A stretch of DNA of 64,000 nt from Stackebrandtia albiflava (lineage in GTDB: Bacteria > Actinomycetota > Actinomycetes > Mycobacteriales > Micromonosporaceae). The translations under genes and the position numbers were made by a program. The stretch is from NCBI RefSeq assembly GCF_007994225.1, contig NZ_VLLL01000013.1, positions 57,776 through 121,775 of the forward strand, in the 5' to 3' direction. The notes beneath the pieces were generated by a model that did not search any database, was not told the DNA's origin, and saw only the letters and a program-made list of their open reading frames with translations. This document shows, one piece after another, positions 10,661 to 17,905 of the stretch (positions are counted from its first letter, which is position 1; every line of letters begins with the position of its first letter).

Positions 10661-11926
10661 TCAGGCCCACAGCCGCTCCATCGCGACGACGTACATGCGA
10701 TCCTCGTACCGATATGAACGTCGGCCGAGGTTCAGCACGACGCCCGCCGTGAAGTCGTCGCCGAGTCTGTCACGCAGCAGCCGGAGCCCGTCGAAGTCGG
10801 AGTCCTTGACGGTCCCGGCGGCTTTCACCTCCACCCCGGCGGTGGTGCCGTCCCGAGCCTCGATCACCAGGTCCACCTCCCGTTGGTTGTGCGTGCGGAG
10901 GTGGCTGAAGGTCACCGACGTCTCGGCCCATCCGGCCTGTTTCAGTATCTCGTTGACCGCGAACGTCTCGACGAGATGCCCGAACTCCGACATGGTGGTC
11001 GGCTTCCGGAGTTCCAGTTTGCGACGGGTGACTCCCAGCAGATGGGCGGCCAGCCCACTGTCCACGAAATGCACCTTGGGTGACCGGGACAATCTACTGC
11101 CCAGAGTGCGGCCGTATGCCTCCAGGCGGTGTACCAGGAATACCGACTCCAGCAGTTGCACATAGTCGTGAAGGGTTCTGGCATCGTGGCCCATCGAGTT
11201 CGCGATGTCGGCGACGTTGAGGATCTGCCCCGTTCGTGCGGCTAGGTGGCGAGTCAGGCTTTGCAGGACACCACGTTGTCGCACCCGGCGAATATCCATG
11301 ACGTCTCGCAACACGATGAGGTCGATGAGGTCGTCGAAGTATCTACCGCGTGCCCGGTCGTTGGCCGCGGCGAGACCGATCGGCATTCCTCCGGCCAGAA
11401 TCGCTTCGGAGTACCTTTCCCGAGTGGTACCCGCATCCGGTGCCGCCCCCAGCGCCTTCGCGTCCAAGAGCATGGTGTCGATGAAGGACTCCCTTCGGCC
11501 GAGTAGCTCACCCTGTGACAACGGCCAGATGTTCATTATGTGGGCGCGGCCGGTGAGTGCCTGTGCGGCACGTGGCAGCATCGTGTACCGGGTCGATCCG
11601 GTCAACAGGAACCGTCCGAAGCGAAAGTCCGTATTGAGTTCGGCTTTGATGGCGTACAGCAGATCGGGTAGGTGCTGAAACTCGTCGATACACACCGGTT
11701 CCGTCCGTCCGGCGATGTAGGCGCTCGGGTCCGCCCGTACGTGGTCGAGAGTCGCAAGATCGTCCAGGTCGGTCACCGCCACCCCCCGGGTGCGTGCACA
11801 GGCATGCAGAAGCGTGCTCTTCCCCACCGTGCGAATGCCGGTCAGGACGACCACCGGAGATTCAGCCAGACGTTCCGTCACGGTCGAAGCGAGGTGTCGA
11901 TGGATGAGTGCGTCGGGATCACGCAT
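10661..11926 (-). CDS. AAA family ATPase with C-terminal DUF4143-type domain
   Basis: This is a 421-residue ATPase of the AAA_14/DUF4143 group. Walker A is GIRTVGKS (residues 30-37) and Walker B is VCIDEFQHL (78-86). The sensor segment LLTGSTRY and the C-terminal restriction-nuclease-like DUF4143 domain (REVDLVIEARDGTTAGVEVKAAGTV) follow. The domain keeps D, E and VKA positions of a PD-(D/E)xK fold. These ATPases are widespread in accessory regions and their function is mostly unknown. The ATG at 11926 has a CAGGAG site. The frame stays open upstream through the lanC region, but that part is a shadow of lanC. A tandem palindromic operator sits just upstream. Confidence 0.88.
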   Translation of the reverse strand: MRDPDALIHRHLASTVTERLAESPVVVLTGIRTVGKSTLLHACARTRGVAVTDLDDLATLDHVRADPSAYIAGRTEPVCIDEFQHLPDLLYAIKAELNTDFRFGRFLLTGSTRYTMLPRAAQALTGRAHIMNIWPLSQGELLGRRESFIDTMLLDAKALGAAPDAGTTRERYSEAILAGGMPIGLAAANDRARGRYFDDLIDLIVLRDVMDIRRVRQRGVLQSLTRHLAARTGQILNVADIANSMGHDARTLHDYVQLLESVFLVHRLEAYGRTLGSRLSRSPKVHFVDSGLAAHLLGVTRRKLELRKPTTMSEFGHLVETFAVNEILKQAGWAETSVTFSHLRTHNQREVDLVIEARDGTTAGVEVKAAGTVKDSDFDGLRLLRDRLGDDFTAGVVLNLGRRSYRYEDRMYVVAMERLWA

Positions 11927-11953
11927 GTCCGGCTCCTGTCGATTCAGCGGCAC

Positions 11954-12007
11954 TATGGCGGATATTCCGCCATAGTATGGCGGAATATCCGCCAAATCAT
12001 GGCGGAT
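11954..12007. promoter_or_regulatory. Tandem palindromic operator upstream of the AAA ATPase gene
   Basis: Five copies of TGGCGGA occur in alternating orientation: 11956-11962 (+), 11966-11972 (-), 11978-11984 (+), 11988-11994 (-) and 12000-12006 (+). Two adjacent near-perfect palindromes and a half site result. The core half-site spacing is 22 bp between palindromes, about two helical turns. The array starts 28 bases upstream of the ATPase start codon. This is a typical layout for cooperative repressor binding, but no candidate repressor is adjacent. Confidence 0.7.
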
Positions 12008-12125
12008 TTTACGGACATCGATATAGGCGTTACTCCGGAGTCGTCGCCGAGGCGGCGGTCGTCGCGCGGAAACCCGGCACCGCGAAGTGGCGAAGGGCGA
12101 CCGTGGTCCTACGGTCTGCGAACCC

Positions 12126-13349
12126 TCACAACAGCAGGACGTCGTCCCAGCCGCTGCGGGGCGGCTCCCCGACGGCGTACCGGTGCAGGGCCAAGGCGGT
12201 GCCCGCCGCACCCTCCAGGAACCCCGGGTGGTCGAAGTCGCCGGTGTCGCCGTGACACCGGAAACCGAACGCGGCGTCCTCGGTGAACCCGTGCAGCACC
12301 CTGTCCATCGCCGTCTCGGTCGTGTCGCGGTACCGGTCGGCGTCGACCCGCCACAGCACGTGGGCCAGGCCCGCCCAGCCGTGACACAGTCCGTTGTCCG
12401 GCAACGACACCGGCGCCTCCAGCGCCGCCGCGACCGCCTCGTCGGCGGCCTCCCGCAACTCCGGCCGGTCGAACCGGTCCGCCGCCGACCGCAGAGCGAC
12501 GGCGATGCCCGGTGCGCCGTAACACCAGGTCGGCGCGGGCCGTACCCGGTCGGTCGCCGAGTCGTCGGTGACGAACATCGGCCACCACGGCCCGAACCCG
12601 TCCACCCGCCGGTGCGCCAGCAGCCAGTCCGCCAGCCGGTGGGCGGCCGCACGACCGCCGCCACCGGTACCGTCGGGGGCGCGTGCCAGCGCCGCGAGGA
12701 TCCCGGCGGCGCCGTGGGCGAGTCCCAGATTGCCGTGGCCGCCGTCGGGTGGCGCGACGTGCGGATTCGGTCCGTGTTCCACCCACCAGCCAGGACGGTC
12801 CCCTGTGGAGGTGCACAGCCGGGACAGCCATTCCACGGTGTCGCGCGCCGTCGCGGAACCCGCCTCCACCAACCCCAGCACACCGGACGGTCCCGCCACG
12901 GCGTCGTAGTCGGGGAACGCCACGGGGGTGGGAATCGGGCGGCGCACGGCCCGTGCCAGGGCCGTCTCCACGGCGGCGGCCATCTTGCGTTCCGCCGCAC
13001 GGTAGTCGCCGGTCGCGCGGCGCGCCGCCCGCAACGCGACCAGGGCGGCACCCCTGCCGCCGAAGGCGCCCGGTGTCACGTCGTCGCGCGCGGCGGCGAC
13101 CACGGCGGTCAAGTGGTCGTGCAGGACGGTACGCCACTCCGGTTCGGTCGCCGACAACTCGGCGTAGAGCAACGCGACCCCCGCGAAACCCGCCGACAGT
13201 GACAGATCGCGCCAGGCCGACGTGGCGGCGTCGCCACCGTCACCGGTGGCCGCCACGGTGACCGCCTTGACGTGCGCCGGGTTCCGGAGTCGCTCGGCGA
13301 CGATCCGGACGACGCGCGCCGCCTCGGCACGGCGGCCCGCCGGGTTCAC
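12126..13349 (-). CDS. lanC: Lanthionine synthetase C (LanC-like cyclase)
   Basis: This 407-residue cyclase adds Cys thiols to dehydrated Ser/Thr in the precursor peptide. The three zinc ligands are visible: Cys276 in WCYGAPG, and Cys322-His323 in LCHGWAGL. The alpha/alpha-toroid pattern repeats along the chain (SAGFAGVALLYAEL, GGRGAALVALRAARR, GLAHGAAGILAAL, FLEGAAGTALALH). The start overlaps the lanB stop by 4 bases, so lanB and lanC are coupled. The length is normal for free-standing LanC proteins. It is the last gene of the minus-strand lanBC operon. Confidence 0.95.
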   Translation of the reverse strand: MNPAGRRAEAARVVRIVAERLRNPAHVKAVTVAATGDGGDAATSAWRDLSLSAGFAGVALLYAELSATEPEWRTVLHDHLTAVVAAARDDVTPGAFGGRGAALVALRAARRATGDYRAAERKMAAAVETALARAVRRPIPTPVAFPDYDAVAGPSGVLGLVEAGSATARDTVEWLSRLCTSTGDRPGWWVEHGPNPHVAPPDGGHGNLGLAHGAAGILAALARAPDGTGGGGRAAAHRLADWLLAHRRVDGFGPWWPMFVTDDSATDRVRPAPTWCYGAPGIAVALRSAADRFDRPELREAADEAVAAALEAPVSLPDNGLCHGWAGLAHVLWRVDADRYRDTTETAMDRVLHGFTEDAAFGFRCHGDTGDFDHPGFLEGAAGTALALHRYAVGEPPRSGWDDVLLL

Positions 13350-16261
13350 GACCGCCGCCGGGCGGTGTGACCGTGTACCAGTTCACGCAACAACGACAGC
13401 ACCCGCCGTTCCGCCGCCGGGTCGGGTCCCAGCATCCGATTGGCGTGCATGTGGAGCAGGTCCAGTGAGACGGTGGCGGGATCCGGGCCGCCCCCCTCCT
13501 CCAACGCGTGCCGGTACACGACCAGGGCCGACGCCAGGCCACTCCAGCCCGCCGTGGAACCGGGAACGCCGGCCGGGTCCGGGCGCGGTACCGCCGCCGG
13601 GCCGGTCGGCAACCCGCGTACCGCCCGGAGGTCCGCCCTCGGCACGTGCCGCCGGGACTCGGCGGGAATCCACCGCAGGAGGCGACGGTCCCAGTCGTCG
13701 AAGTCGAGGGCCGCCAGCACCGCCAGGCAGTTCCACGCGGTCAGGACCTCCCGGGACACCCCCGCCGACCGCCACGTCCCATCCGAGAGCTGACGCACCA
13801 CCAGGTCCGTGTCGGCGGCGAACACCCGCTCGGCCGCCCGCAACGCCGGACCCGCACCGTACCGGTGGGTCTCCGGCCGGTACTCACCGATCTCGATCTC
13901 ACCGACCAGGCCAGCCTCCCGTGCCCGCCGAGTCCAGTCCGGAAGCCGGGATACGAGCGCCCCGAGCCGATCCGGCGTGTCGTGGACCCTGACGCGCAGA
14001 TGGTGACCGGGCGAGGGGTACCGCACGAAGAACCACTCCGGGAAGTCCGGCAACAGCGACGCGGCCACCTCCGACAGCAACGCCTCGACCGCCGCCGCCT
14101 CGGTGTACATCCGCAGGTAGAGCCAGTCCCCGCCGGGCGGGATCGGTGTGGGGACCGGTGCGGTCCGTGGACGGGAAGGCCGCGGCCGCCGACGGTGGTC
14201 CCGGTCGGCGAACGCCATGGCGGTGACCTCGTGGACCGTTCCGCCGCTCCAACCGAGCCGGCCGTCGGCGGTGAGGTCCTCGAAGACGGCGCCGCCGGGC
14301 CGCCGGGTCAGCTCGTCGGTCAGCAGGCGTCGATGCCAGCGGTGTTCCAGGTCCAGCGAGAGGCGTTGGTGACCGCTGTACAGCACGACGTGCCGAGGCA
14401 CCCGCGACCGCCGCCGCCACTGCGGGATCCAGTCGCCGTCGCGGTGTGGCGGCGGCAGCCACCGCGCCGGGCACAGCACGCTGCGGCCGTATCGCACCCG
14501 GGGCAGGTGCGGCAGGTTCTCCAGTCCCCGCCAGCGCCACGGCGTCACCGCGCGCGAGTTCAGCAACTCCACTTCGGACAGGAACCGGGCCGGCATCGGC
14601 GCGTACCGGACGGGGTTGGCCATGTGCAGTTGCGCGGGCTCGATCTCCTCACCGGTGGACATCAGCACCACGTGTAGCGAATCCGGACCCGCGTACACGC
14701 CGACGTCCGACAGGTCGAGGCCACCCGCGGCCGGATCGTCCACACTCAACCAATGGGAGGTCAGCACCGGCACCCGGCTCACGTTGCCGATACGCGCGTC
14801 GTTCGGGCGGTACCGCAACTGCACCTGCCGGACCCCGCCCTCCCGTTCGTCGGCCGCGAACTCCCGCCGCAGCGGGTCCGTCAGCGCGAGGTGGTCGGCG
14901 AACCGGCCGAACACCTGGCCCGCGCGGCGGGACAGCGCGTCCGGCGCCGGAATCAGCAGGAAGTCACCCGCCTCCACGGCGGCGGTATCCTCTGCCAACA
15001 CCTGTACGGTCACATCGAGGGACCGCCACGCCGGTGCGCCGGGATCCTCGTCCAGGCCCGCGACGTCGGAGTCCGTCAGCACCACCTCGCCGGAACCGGA
15101 CACGACCGCCTCCCACGCCAACCGCGCCACCGCCGCGTCGTCGTCCCGCCCCGCCGGGTCGAGTCGGGGGCCGCCCGGGTAACCCGCCGGTGGCCCTATG
15201 CCGCGCACCGGATCCAGCGCGGTCAGTACCGGAACCACCTGGCCCGCCCCGTACCGCTCCAGGAAGTCCGAGTGGAACCGCCACAGTCCCGCCGCCGCCG
15301 ACCGGGCGGGCGACAGCCGCCACAACACGTCCACCAAGCGACCGATCTCCTCCGCCACTCCGCTCGGCAGCCGGGCCGAACCGTTGAGCACCAGGTCGAC
15401 CTGTGGTGTCGCGGCCTCCGGGTGGATCTCCCGCATCGCCTCGACCATGCCGTGCCGGGCGGCGCCCGCCTCCTCCGGCGGTGCGGCCCGGTACGTCTCC
15501 GTGGCCTCGGCCAGCCGATCCCATCGGGCGTCCGGCGACGGGATGCGCCGAAAGACCGCCAGTGGATCGACATCTGTCGAGGTCCCGGCGGTGTCGGACA
15601 GCAGGAAGCCGTATCGGACAAGGCCCGCCACCGCCTTGTCGACCGCCTCGGCCGGAACCCGGGGGAGAGCCGCCACGACGGCGGCGAGGAGGTCCGGTCG
15701 CCGAAGTGGTCGCGTCGCGCTGGTCAGGACGGCCGTGACCAGCGGGTTCGCCGAGACCGATGCCTCCCTGCCGTCGGAGGTGGGTGTCACGTACCGATCA
15801 GCGCGGCGGCGGCACAACGGATGCGCCCACACGGTGGCGTCGGGGTCGCCGGGAGCCCACCGCGCGGCGACCTCGGCGGCCCACCGACTGTCCGCTCTGA
15901 CGTACCGACGATGCGGTGCCTTCACCGACCACTCGCCGCCGCTTCCGAAGTCGCCCGCCATGACTCCGGCGAGTTCACCCAGTGGTGTCGCCCTCGACCT
16001 GGCGCGCAACAGGTACCGGGACACCGTCATCGCCAACCGGGCCGGCCGCGGCCAACCGCCGGAGGTCAGGGCGTGCGCGGTGTCGGGACTGACGGTCCAC
16101 AGTGCAGCGACGAACTCGGAGTCCGCGGCGCAGTCGGCGAGTAGACGTCTGCACGCGTCGATGTCGGCCTCCGGATCGGAGTCCGGTTCGGCGGGAAGGC
16201 GTCCCGGCTCCCAGGGGGAGGCGCGGACCAGCAGTCGGTCGCCGATGCGGAAGCGTCCCAC
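13346..16261 (-). CDS. lanB: Class I lantibiotic dehydratase LanB
   Basis: This 971-residue enzyme dehydrates Ser and Thr of the lanthipeptide precursor through glutamyl-tRNA-dependent glutamylation and elimination. The large N-terminal glutamylation domain covers about residues 1-690 and includes the RYLLRARSRATPLGELAGV region. The C-terminal SpaB_C elimination domain covers about 700-960 (GGDWLYLRMYTEAAAVEALL, EWFFVRYPSPGHHLRVRVHD, EIGEYRPETHRYG, LLHMHANRMLG). The protein is unsplit, unlike the separate LanB halves of thiopeptide loci. The start is GTG at 16261 with a GGTGAG site. It is divergent from the precursor gene across a 107-base promoter region. Confidence 0.95.
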   Translation of the reverse strand: MGRFRIGDRLLVRASPWEPGRLPAEPDSDPEADIDACRRLLADCAADSEFVAALWTVSPDTAHALTSGGWPRPARLAMTVSRYLLRARSRATPLGELAGVMAGDFGSGGEWSVKAPHRRYVRADSRWAAEVAARWAPGDPDATVWAHPLCRRRADRYVTPTSDGREASVSANPLVTAVLTSATRPLRRPDLLAAVVAALPRVPAEAVDKAVAGLVRYGFLLSDTAGTSTDVDPLAVFRRIPSPDARWDRLAEATETYRAAPPEEAGAARHGMVEAMREIHPEAATPQVDLVLNGSARLPSGVAEEIGRLVDVLWRLSPARSAAAGLWRFHSDFLERYGAGQVVPVLTALDPVRGIGPPAGYPGGPRLDPAGRDDDAAVARLAWEAVVSGSGEVVLTDSDVAGLDEDPGAPAWRSLDVTVQVLAEDTAAVEAGDFLLIPAPDALSRRAGQVFGRFADHLALTDPLRREFAADEREGGVRQVQLRYRPNDARIGNVSRVPVLTSHWLSVDDPAAGGLDLSDVGVYAGPDSLHVVLMSTGEEIEPAQLHMANPVRYAPMPARFLSEVELLNSRAVTPWRWRGLENLPHLPRVRYGRSVLCPARWLPPPHRDGDWIPQWRRRSRVPRHVVLYSGHQRLSLDLEHRWHRRLLTDELTRRPGGAVFEDLTADGRLGWSGGTVHEVTAMAFADRDHRRRPRPSRPRTAPVPTPIPPGGDWLYLRMYTEAAAVEALLSEVAASLLPDFPEWFFVRYPSPGHHLRVRVHDTPDRLGALVSRLPDWTRRAREAGLVGEIEIGEYRPETHRYGAGPALRAAERVFAADTDLVVRQLSDGTWRSAGVSREVLTAWNCLAVLAALDFDDWDRRLLRWIPAESRRHVPRADLRAVRGLPTGPAAVPRPDPAGVPGSTAGWSGLASALVVYRHALEEGGGPDPATVSLDLLHMHANRMLGPDPAAERRVLSLLRELVHGHTARRRS

Positions 16262-16313
16262 GACTCACCGTCCATAACGGATGGTGATCGCGCGGTCGCA
16301 CCGTGGTAGCATC

Positions 16314-16332
16314 CGCTGGGTAAGCGCTGGGT
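16314..16332. promoter_or_regulatory. Direct repeat in the lanB / precursor intergenic region
   Basis: CGCTGGGT occurs at 16314-16321 and again at 16325-16332, an 11-base period of about one helical turn. It lies between divergent lanB and the precursor gene, just downstream of a TAGCAT -10-like element (16307-16312). It could bind an activator or repressor; no regulator gene is adjacent. Confidence 0.3.
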
Positions 16333-16368
16333 CACACATCCGCCCAGCTTGCATGATTGGAGTTCCCG

Positions 16369-16557
16369 ATGCAAGACATCGACACCGGACGCCTCGCCGT
16401 ACTGGAACCCGACGCCCTGACCGACCTCGACTTCGACCTGTCCGAACCCGGCCAGGGCCTCGCAATGGAGACCGGTGACGAGCGCCTCCGCAAGGGAAGC
16501 GCGACCTCCACCTGCGTCACCTACTGGAGCGCCTCGCGCTGCCCCTCCTGCTGGTAG
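16369..16557 (+). CDS. lanA: Class I lanthipeptide precursor peptide
   Basis: This is a 62-residue precursor. The leader is acidic and carries LTDLDFDLSE, which matches the FNLD/FDLD recognition box of class I leaders. The Cys/Ser/Thr-rich C-terminal core is TSTCVTYWSASRCPSCW, preceded by ERLRKGSA. It has three Cys (49, 58, 61) and eight Ser/Thr from residue 44 on, so up to three thioether rings can form. ATG at 16369 has GGAG six bases upstream; an in-frame TTG at 16357 overlaps that site and is less likely. The core is not one I recognise; it ends in Cys-Trp and contains an Arg. A strong hairpin follows the stop. Confidence 0.92.
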   Translation: MQDIDTGRLAVLEPDALTDLDFDLSEPGQGLAMETGDERLRKGSATSTCVTYWSASRCPSCW

Positions 16558-16566
16558 GACACCGCC

Positions 16567-16597
16567 GTGCGGTCCACCGGCCACCGGTGGACCGCAC
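16567..16597 (+). terminator. Hairpin between lanthipeptide precursor and P450
   Basis: The perfect 14-bp stem GTGCGGTCCACCGG / CCGGTGGACCGCAC has a 3-base loop and begins 10 bases after the precursor stop. Such hairpins act as partial terminators or 3' stabilisers that let the precursor be made in excess over the downstream enzyme. Confidence 0.75.
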
Positions 16598-16672
16598 CGC
16601 ACGACCCGGCACCTCACACCCCCACCCACCGACCCCACCGGTGACCCACCCCCACCCCCGAAGAGGCGAGCC

Positions 16673-17881
16673 GTGGCGAAGCGCCCCGCCGACCCCACCT
16701 GCCCGGTGGACCACCACACCGTCGCATCGGTTCTCGCGCGTTACGGAGAACTCCCCGACACGCTGCGCGCCGACCCGTTCCCCCTGTACGAGGGGTTGCG
16801 GAGATCCGGAACCGTCCACGCCGCCACCCTCCCCGACGGCCGCCCGGTGGCGGTGGTGACCGGATACCGGGCCGCCCGCACCGTGTTCACCGACCCGCGC
16901 TTCTCCAACGACCCCGGCCACCGTGCCGACCTGCCCCGCTTCGACGGCGACCGCCACATGGGCGTCGCCGACGGCGACGCACACCGGCGGCTGCGCACCG
17001 TCGTGGCGAGGCACTTCACCGCCGACCGTGTCCGGGCCGCACGGCCGTGGATCACCGGCGTGACCGACGAACTGCTCGACGGACTGTCCGCTGAGGCCGA
17101 CCTGATCGGTGAGTTCGCGGGAATCCTCCCACTACGGGTGATCCTGACGCTTCTCGGTGCTCCGCCCGCCCGGATTCCACCGATGGTGGCGGCCCTGCAA
17201 CGGTTGTCGGACGCCCCGGGCGACCCGGCGGCCGCCGAGACGGTGCGCACCGGCGTGACCGACGCGATCCGCCACCGGGAGCGGAACCCCGGCGACGACG
17301 TCCTCACCGACCTGATCGCCGCCCGCGACACCGGCGACATCGACGACGGCGAACTCACCGCGACCGTGTTCCTGTTGCTGTCGGCGGGACACGAGACCAC
17401 CGTCAACCTCATCGCTGTCGGGGCGCTACACCTGCTGCGGCACCCCGACCAGTGGGCGCGACTGCGAGAGCGGCCCTCGTCGACACCCGGGGCCGTGGAC
17501 GAACTGCTACGTTACGACGGCCCCGCCGCCCACTCCACCGGCCGTTACACCACGACCGACGTCGTCCTCGACGGTGTGGCCATACCGGCGGGGCGGCTCG
17601 TCCTGGTCAACCTCACCGCCGCCAACCGGGACCCCGAGGCGACATCGGACGCCGACCGGCTCGACGTCACGCGGTCCCCGACTCGGCACCTCGCGTTCGG
17701 CCACGGCCGGCACCTGTGCCTGGGGGCGCACCTGGCCCGACTGGAGGCCGAGATCGCCCTGTCCCGGTTGTCCACCGGGTTCACCGACATCCGGCTCGCC
17801 GTCGACCCGGCTGAACTGGCCTGGAAGGCGAGCCCGGCGATCCGGGGATTGACGAGTCTGCCGGTCCGCCTGACCCGGTGA
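16673..17881 (+). CDS. Cytochrome P450 of the lanthipeptide locus
   Basis: This is a 402-residue bacterial class I P450. The I-helix oxygen-binding motif AGHETT is at residues 238-243, the K-helix ExxR in DELLRYDG, and the haem loop FGHGRHLCLG has ligand Cys349. The start is GTG at 16673 after GAGGCGAG; the longer open frame upstream crosses the hairpin and precursor region and is not coding. It is on the same strand as the precursor, 115 bases downstream, so it probably oxidises the peptide, as MibO hydroxylates proline in microbisporicin. Likely targets are Pro59, Tyr52 or the Trp residues. No ferredoxin is adjacent; the nearest is at 20 kb. Confidence 0.92.
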   Translation: MAKRPADPTCPVDHHTVASVLARYGELPDTLRADPFPLYEGLRRSGTVHAATLPDGRPVAVVTGYRAARTVFTDPRFSNDPGHRADLPRFDGDRHMGVADGDAHRRLRTVVARHFTADRVRAARPWITGVTDELLDGLSAEADLIGEFAGILPLRVILTLLGAPPARIPPMVAALQRLSDAPGDPAAAETVRTGVTDAIRHRERNPGDDVLTDLIAARDTGDIDDGELTATVFLLLSAGHETTVNLIAVGALHLLRHPDQWARLRERPSSTPGAVDELLRYDGPAAHSTGRYTTTDVVLDGVAIPAGRLVLVNLTAANRDPEATSDADRLDVTRSPTRHLAFGHGRHLCLGAHLARLEAEIALSRLSTGFTDIRLAVDPAELAWKASPAIRGLTSLPVRLTR

Positions 17882-17905
17882 GCGGCGACCGGCGAAGCCG
17901 CACCG

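Noticed and set aside
11927..13051. Apparent fusion of the AAA ATPase frame with a long N-terminal extension
   Set aside because: The extension is the out-of-frame shadow of lanC (Arg/Pro/Trp-rich). The ATPase has its own ATG and CAGGAG site at 11926, and the operator lies between.
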